In this document: in pieces, positions 58,011-64,000 of the stretch
Layout of the letters: every line of letters begins with the position of its first letter
How positions within the stretch are numbered: the stretch's first letter is position 1
Origin: Limnomonas spitsbergensis
Lineage: Eukaryota; Chlorophyta; Chlorophyceae; Chlamydomonadales
Direction: 5' to 3'
Length of the DNA: 64,000 bases
Assembly: GCA_037349105.1 (NCBI GenBank)
Contig: JAYJMM010000017.1
Location: 1,550,001-1,614,000, forward strand
Notes under the pieces: generated by a model
Seen by the model: only the letters and a program-made list of their open reading frames with translations
The model's database searches: none
What the model was told of the DNA's origin: nothing
Made by a program: the position numbers and the translations under genes

Positions 58011-58185
58011 AAAGCCAGCTAGGAAAGTCAAGGGAGAAGGCACAAGAGAAAAGAAAGGATAGCAAGTTCACCCACCAAACAGCAAGAACACAAAGGTTTG
58101 GCTAGCCATATCTCTTGCCCCTCAAGAACCTAGCCTTCAAAAATTTCAACTACAAGTAGCAGAAAAGCTCATGACCCTATGACCC

Positions 58186-58775
58186 CAGATGTAAAGGGCG
58201 TAGACCTTGGCATCAGACGACTCGCCAAAGCATTAAGGATTTACGAGGCGATGAAGGGAGTCCCTGCGATTGAAGAGATCGAAGCGGGCGAGGAAGGGCA
58301 TGCCCCCAACAGGAGGATCAAGGTGGACAGGCACGGCCGCGTCATCATAGCAACCACTGCACTGGGTGAGATGGTCATCCAGCCGCACGACGCCGTTGCC
58401 TCATCTGACGGCCAAGAGTTCGACCCAGCAAACACCTCTGGCACAGTCTCGGATACTATCAGCCCGACCACGAGGAACGCTATGATAGTATCCGAAGTTG
58501 TGCCAGAGGTGCTAACTGGGTGGACATCTTGGCCGCCAGATGGCCCGGGGCAGCGGCGGCGTGCGGATGGATGACCACCTCACCCACTGCAGTGGTTGCT
58601 ACGATGACGCGGCCGTGTCTGTCCACCTTGACCCTCCTGTTGCATGGGGGCATGCCCTGCCTCGCCCGCTTCGATCTCTGCAATCGTAGGGACTAGGGAC
58701 TACCTTCGTGGCCTCGTAAATCCTTTATGCTTCAGCGAGTCATCAATTGCCATGGTCGCCATCTGCAGTTCTGCA
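58186..58775. repeat. Large inverted repeat (arms about 280 bp, 21-nt loop)
   Basis: Left arm 58186-58461 and right arm 58483-58775 are complementary with scattered mismatches and small indels. Examples are GGATTTACGAGGC at 58238 against GCCTCGTAAATCC at 58711, and GGATACTATCA against TGATAGTATCC at the loop. The left arm is one open frame (EEIEAGEEGHAPNRR, KVDRHGRVIIATTALGEMV); the right arm read backwards is a frameshifted version of it. Confidence 0.88.
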
Positions 58776-60661
58776 CCCTTTTCATATGGGTTTCTCTTCT
58801 CTCGTGCGAAGTACGCTTTCAAGACAGTCCCGTATCAACTCGTGGCAAGATTGCTTGAAACTTGGCCGAGAAGGCTCATGCATGAGGAATTCAAAACATG
58901 GAGGTCAGTGCTAACTTGAGCATACAATGAGGGCCGATAGAAGGCTGTGCCTGCCACATACCCACATCATTCCCAAATAACTTAATCGGCTGCATGTCCG
59001 AAGTCGAGTGACGACCACCGTGGTTGTGACGACCTGCGCACCGCCGGCCACGGCGTCGGTACCGCGCGCGTCGAGTCGGGAAAACATCCAGTCCCAGATC
59101 AGTCAAGATTTTTACCCATCAAAAACCCTGCCTACCAATAATCCTAGCAGTTCAGTGTGTAGACTGGGAGACCAGACCTGCCTGTTTTCCTTCTCGCGGT
59201 GATGGCCCTAGCGACCATCTCAAACACCAGTTTGATCCTCATTGCTTCGCGTGGGCCAATGCGCAAATATAGTCGTCTAAGAGGCTCCACCTACATGATC
59301 CAAAGATTATTAGGCCATGCAGAAAGCTGACAATGATGAAATGAATAAATAATCAGTCTTCAACTTTCAATCCCGGCTCCGAATTCTTGCAAGCCAGCGG
59401 ACATAATTAGTATGGGCAATTGGGCACTGGCCACGCGTCGTGGAAACAGTCTCTCGCTCCCCACGCGAATCTTTAAAAATTGCTCCGTATATTGCATGCC
59501 GGAGCCTCACATCGGACTTATTTCAAATTCCTACACTTTGGTTTTCATTTGAACCCATATTTCGATTTCAGCTTTGGGGTTCTCACTTGTTCAACTGTGA
59601 GCAGGAAGCCGGTTTTGTGGCTCACTGCTTATAATAGGGCTCTTCAGCTACACATCCGTCAAGCTCCTCGGCCCAGGTGGCCTGGTGCAGCCAGCAGCCC
59701 TAAATGTTGTTTGGGTCACCGGCTGCATGCCAGTCAATATTTGATCCGGCCATCGGCCCAGATAGACAGAATGAAGTGGCTGTTGGCTTTCCTTACGTGT
59801 TGTGGTGTGCCATGCAATCGACTCTGATATTTTTCTCCTCCTCTGCATGCTCATGCGAAGTGCAACATTCGTTTTGTGTGGGCATCAGCAGCGGCAGCAA
59901 GACATGTGTGGGCAGCTGGCTGACAAGGATCACCAGGTAGGTCGGGTTGGAGTGGGGATTGAGGCCACACTGACGCGTCGTTGTTGAGTTGAATGTGCAT
60001 GCAATGCATGGCGGCACGCCATGTCAATATCGTTAGGAGAGGCTGGGAAGGCAAAGAAGACCAAGTCCAACACCTGGCACGCCGTGTGTTGTAAGCTCAT
60101 TTTGTCGTTAGACCTTGCATACCATATAAGTTCCTTTACTGCCTTCTGCTGTTGTACCTAGTCATTTCCATATTTTTAATCCTAGCTTTCAGCTGTGCGT
60201 TTTCCTTCCATTGCCTCCCATCTCAGGCGAGACGGGGGGGGCAGAAATAAAAGCTGAAACCCCATCCTGGAATAAATACGAAAACGCTTCTCCCCCCTGC
60301 CTCCAATACCCAGTAATACCTTACATTGTCAGCCAAACCCCAGTATAACGTGGGGGGTCAGGGGGTCAGGGGTTGCGACCCCTCACTGATACTCAAGGAA
60401 TTCCTTCGTCTCGTTGAAGCACAACTGTCATCAATTCCGAGGGTCTTCAAACTGTCGTCCAGGAAAAACGTAATTCTTGGTATGTTGGAGACACTGCCAT
60501 TGTCAGCTTAAATGCTATACAAAGGCTTCCACTCCCAGCCAGCACAGGGCACAAAAAGTATCCATCATATGACGTGGTGTGCGCAATACAAGGCCCGTGA
60601 TGCACTCACTAGGAGCGACAGCGAGTCCACATCATAATATCCATTACCGTAACAGGGCATG

Positions 60662-60815
60662 AGATTAAATCCATTACAAGCTTCAAAGCCTTCCATTACA
60701 AGCCTCAAAGCCTTCCATTACAAGCTTCAAAGCCTTCCATTACAAGCCTCAAAGCCTTCCATCACAAGCCTCAGGGGTGTCCATTACAAGCCTCAAAGGG
60801 GTCTTTTACATGCCA
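60662..60815 (-). repeat. 22-bp minisatellite carrying TGTAA signals
   Basis: About seven units of CATTACAAGCCTCAAAGCCT, TC. On the minus strand, that of the carrier gene, each unit contains TGTAA; the first lies at 60810-60806, only 18 nt beyond the stop codon. Confidence 0.85.
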
Positions 60816-60827
60816 TTTTCCAGTCGA

Positions 60828-63048
60828 TTACAGACCGTATGGCTTTTGCAGCTTGGGCAGCATGTCCACAAACATGAGTGTGAAGACGACGTGGGGTCCA
60901 ATCCTGTGGGCAGCAATATGTTTCATCTCAGGTCAATTCTCGACTTCAAAAAATATGCTAGGCTACCGGTAGTTTCTCCAGCTAGGCAGGGTTTCGTCTT
61001 GCCACATATGCAGGGCATCGATTTGAAGGGGAGCTAATAAGCCTAGACAAAAAACGTTTAACAGAAACTCCTTATCATTTACGACATATCCTAGGCTGCG
61101 GCTTAGGCTCTAGATTTAGACACCGCGTATGACCTTACATGGGGTATAGGTGCATGATTTTCTTTTTTTAGAGACTTTGTTGAGGCCTAGTCTCTAGTGG
61201 AACTCAGGTGTCGGACTTGGTCTTCTTTGCCTTCCCAGCCTCTCCTTTTGTTCCTTCCCCCCCCTCTTCCTTGTAGTTTCTTCGTTTCTCCCTTCTAAAC
61301 AGTTGGGCGCCCACGCAGCCGAGCTTTGAGCAGGCCCGGAGGTGTAACGTTATTGACATGGGAGTGTAGGTGCATGCTCTAGGGTCTACTATTGCCAAAC
61401 CCTAGATTTACGCACCTAGCAATGTAGGTGGGGAAGCCGGTGTAGAAAGTGAGTGCGCCCTCCTTTGTCAAGGTCTTCATCACGCAGTCCAAGCTTCCTT
61501 TGTAAGGCATGGTGCCGTCCGGCAGCGGCTGCATCTTCTGCATCCGCGTCTTGACGAAGTCAAACGGAAGACTGTGTGAAACACAATAGGAAATAAATCA
61601 GAGGTGGAAACAGGGGTTTGAAGATAAAACATGAGGGGAGATACAGGAAAAATATCATGGAATAAAAGATAATATGGGGGGGGGAAATCGAAATATATGA
61701 CGAGGTTTGAGGTTTGAACCCTGCCAAGCCCAGCATGTTTGATCATGGAGGCGAGGAATAACATGTTTGATCATGGAGGCGAAGAATAACATGTTTGATC
61801 ATGGAGGCGAGGAATAACATGTTTGATCATGGAGGCGAGGAATAACATGTTTGATCATGGAGGCGAGGAATAACATGTTTGATCATGGAGGCGAGGAATA
61901 ACATGTTTGATCATGGAGGCGAGGAATAACATGTTTGATCATGGAGGCGAGGAATAACATGTTTGATCATGGAGGCGAGGAATAACATGTTTGATCATGG
62001 AGGCGAGGAATAACATGTTTGATCATGGAGGCGAGGAATAACATGTTTGATCATGGAGGCGAGGAATAACATGTTTGATCATGGAGGCGAGGAATAACAT
62101 GTTTGATCATGGAGGCGAGGAATAACATGTTTGATCATGGAGGCGAGGAATAACATGTTTGATCATGGAGGCGAGGAAACACATGGCACTGTTACCGTAC
62201 ATGATTAACTTTGTCATGGAAGTCGAAACCTGTAATAGAGATATACATCAAAATCTGTCTTGAACACATCAGCCATCACACATCAGCCATCCTTGCCCTA
62301 CCAGGCCCGCCATGCCCTTCCACAAATGAACCCTCCTCGTCAGCGTACCGCTCTCCTCTCTCATCCAATTACTTACAACAAAACCCCACTTTCAAGGACT
62401 CGCGCATCTCTCAAACACCCAATCCAGGACGACACCCACCTGCATGCTGCTGCGAAGAAGCCAGCAATGAAAGCTCCTCCCAGAACTGAGGTCTGCTTGC
62501 CCATGCCCATGCCGATGAGCATCTCCTTGGCCTTCAAGGCAGAGGGTCAGGAGTGACATCAGGTTGAAACCAAAGTAATGTGGGAATCTCCTTCGAAAAG
62601 ACTAACTGGATGCACCTTCTGTATAAACATCCACGAGGGAAATTCTGTCTGCGTATCCCACTATCCCACCATCCCTACGTTGGAGCTTTCGGAAAAATCG
62701 GAGTCCCAGATGAAACTTTCGGATAACTCAGGCAAAAATAAGCTGTCGGAATGGCAGAGAAACCTGAAGTGTGTGTGTTACAGCAGAGGCTCCCGCTAGG
62801 GCGAGGAATCCTGGCCAGGAATTTGGTCTCCCATCCCCTAATGCCTCAGGCACACAATGTTCCAGCCACAGCAAACAACTTCGTGTCATAAGTGTACATC
62901 ATACAAGCCTGACCTCCCCCATCTCAGCCAAGATCCATTCCCCACCTGGTCATTGGAGGCAAGCATGCCCATGTTGAGGGCCATGGCGCGCGTGGCCGTG
63001 GGCGCAGCGCCACGGAACAGGCCACCAATGCCGTCCTCCCTCACAATC
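60828..63048 (-). CDS. DTC: Mitochondrial di/tricarboxylate carrier, 3' part
   Basis: Inner-membrane SLC25 carrier of the plant DTC / oxoglutarate-malate type, exchanging 2-oxoglutarate, malate and citrate. The four last exons are 62946-63048, 62440-62531, 61416-61571 and 60828-60903; the phases match and they end in TAA. They encode the last about 142 residues: DGIGGLFRGAAPTATRAMAL with NMGMLASNDQ, GAFIAGFFAAACSLPFDFVK (third carrier signature PFDFVKTRM), MPYKGSLDCVMKTL with FYTGFPTYIARIGPH, and the C-terminus PKLQKPYGL. The exon starting at 63048 begins with a split codon, so the 5' exons lie to the right, beyond 63049 and probably beyond the window; none is recognisable up to 64000. Introns hold a 28-bp minisatellite and exon-edge copies. 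The 3' UTR is a TGTAA-bearing minisatellite. Confidence 0.9.
61160..61375 (+). repeat. Dispersed repeat family A, long copy
   Basis: TTTTTTTAGAGACTTTGTTG, CTAGTGGAACTCAGGTGTCG, GACTTGGTCTTCTTTGCCTT, CAGTTGGGCGCCCACGCAGC, GGTGTAACGTTATTGACATG, in the last intron of the carrier gene. Over about 200 bp it closely matches 21893-22100. Confidence 0.8.
61734..62180. repeat. 28-bp minisatellite, about 16 copies
   Basis: Unit TGTTTGATCATGGAGGCGAG, GAATAACA, nearly identical throughout, in the carrier gene intron between 61572 and 62439. Confidence 0.95.
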
Positions 63049-63290
63049 CTGGGAACAGCAGGAGAACAGCATTTGGTGAAACAGCGGTCAATTAGCCTGT
63101 TCGGAATTCAAATGCCGCGGAACAGGCCACCAATGCTGTCCTCCCCTACCATCCTGAGAACAGCAGCAGGGCAGCATTTCGAGAATCAGCGGTTCAATAG
63201 GCCTGCTAAGAAATCAAATGCCTCGAAAGAGGCCAAAAACGTCTTCCCACACCATTCTGGGAGCAGCAGCGGAGCAGTGAAATAGACCTC
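63000..63290 (-). repeat. Triplicated 5' edge of the carrier exon
   Basis: The true edge CGGAACAGGCCACCAATGCC, GTCCTCCCTCACAATCCTGG (63014-63053) recurs at 63118-63160 (GCGGAACAGGCCACCAATGC, TGTCCTCCCCTACCATCCTG) and, weaker, at 63222-63265. Confidence 0.85.
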
Positions 63291-64000
63291 ACAGGCAGTA
63301 CATTGCCATGAAACTGTTTCTCTAAAGCGTGAAGCGCTTCTTTCGTCTGGGACCCGGATTTCATTCTTCGAGCTCTGCCTCTACCATCTGGGACCCTGAA
63401 ACAAACCTGCGCCACTCCTCTCAAGGCTGCACGAGTCAGGCTGATGAGGGAGGCCAGGTGATATGCAGTCCCTATTGGCGCAGGAGCGGCGCCACTAACA
63501 TGGTATGGCGCGCGCGAAAATAGGCACAGGTGCCCCGTGGGGTGTCGCGAGGCGGGAGCCAAGCACATGCCAAGGTCCCCTTGCACCAGCTAAAATATAT
63601 AGACCTTGCCAGACAGCTATTGGCAATGACGAAATGACCATAGGATTCCAAATATGTACTTATACTGAAGAACAGCTTGGAATGATAGAAGCAACAGCAC
63701 TGCCTGCGCTTGCATGCCTGGTTTCATCCTTGCTGCACGCTCTCAGGGTACCTTCCATCACTTGCCCATCCCATGGACCCTTTCTTTCAGGCTGTCTCCC
63801 TTCCACTGCTTGTCATGCGATCTGTTGCCTACCTGGTGTTGACGTAACTATGCCCTCATGCATCTCGCTTACATGGCTACATGCCTTCGGGCTGTCCCCC
63901 ATAGTTCGCCCATCACACACTCCCTTCCCTGCCTAATGAAGGCATCAGCAACGCTCTGGTCGTCGCGTGCCACCCAAGCTCACACGCAGAGCTTGATCTC
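63049..64000. other. Upstream of visible carrier exons
   Basis: Apparently intron of the carrier gene; besides the exon-edge copies I see no exon with carrier sequence on the minus strand. Confidence 0.4.

Larger units (their letters stand above)
57147..60827. other. Repeat-rich intergenic region
   Basis: Between the NAA40 start and the carrier gene 3' end. Contains a long family A copy (57715-58010) and a large inverted repeat (58186-58775). The interval 58780-60650 has only short frames without splice logic; I see no gene there. Confidence 0.45.

Noticed and set aside
57308..58043. Minus-strand frames of 157-215 codons
   Set aside because: They overlap family A repeat sequence and have no recognisable protein pattern or splice logic.

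Overview
The window is nuclear DNA of a eukaryote, most likely a chlorophycean green alga. Every confident gene is split by GT-AG introns of about 100 to 2000 bp. Exon phases close exactly when neighbouring exons are joined. Several 3' ends carry TGTAA, the polyadenylation signal of chlorophyte algae. CAG/CTG runs, minisatellites and short dispersed repeats are very abundant. The style (moderate GC, polyQ, repeat-filled introns) reminds me of Dunaliella-like algae, but the species is an inference. There are no operons, CRISPR arrays, rRNA genes or convincing tRNA genes. All gene models were read by eye from splice signals and frame continuity.

Layout. 109-7231 (-): the first eight exons visible of a large repeat-rich coiled-coil protein that runs off the left edge. 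8547-12899 (+): a ten-exon BAR-domain-like membrane-curvature protein. 14234-20122 (+): a seven-exon, 471-residue protein of unknown function ending in a coiled coil. 20123-23125: repeats. 23126-26277 (+): a tentative multi-exon gene of unknown, possibly transposon-related, function, with an opposite-strand acidic ORF inside one intron. 26993-27683 and 29959-31852 (+): Ser-rich exons of one or two unknown genes. 34453-42106 (-): a complete ten-exon MFSD5/MOT2-type molybdate-anion transporter. 42478-49686 (-): a complete seven-exon protein N-terminal glutamine amidohydrolase (NTAQ1). 50011-52302 (+): a three-exon VTT/SNARE-associated (TVP38/TMEM64) membrane protein, divergent from NTAQ1 over 324 bp. 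54012-57146 (-): a four-exon NAA40 (NatD) N-alpha-acetyltransferase. 58186-58775: a nearly 600-bp inverted repeat. 60828-63048 (-): the last four exons of a mitochondrial di/tricarboxylate carrier, whose 5' part lies beyond the right edge.

The genes are individually transcribed housekeeping genes and do not form one pathway. NTAQ1 (N-degron deamidation) and NAA40 (histone N-terminal acetylation) are both protein N-terminus modifiers, but their proximity is probably chance.

The most unusual feature is recurrent. In at least five genes, short segments that straddle a splice site (intron end plus exon edge) are tandemly duplicated into the adjoining intron, leaving arrays of decoy splice sites that grade into minisatellites. 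Other notable structures are the long hairpin locus, an array of five palindromic 31-bp units, a 22-bp array that multiplies TGTAA signals behind the carrier gene, telomere-like TTTAGGG arrays inside an intron, a GC-AG intron in NTAQ1, a MITE-like element, and two dispersed short repeat families (called A and B here).
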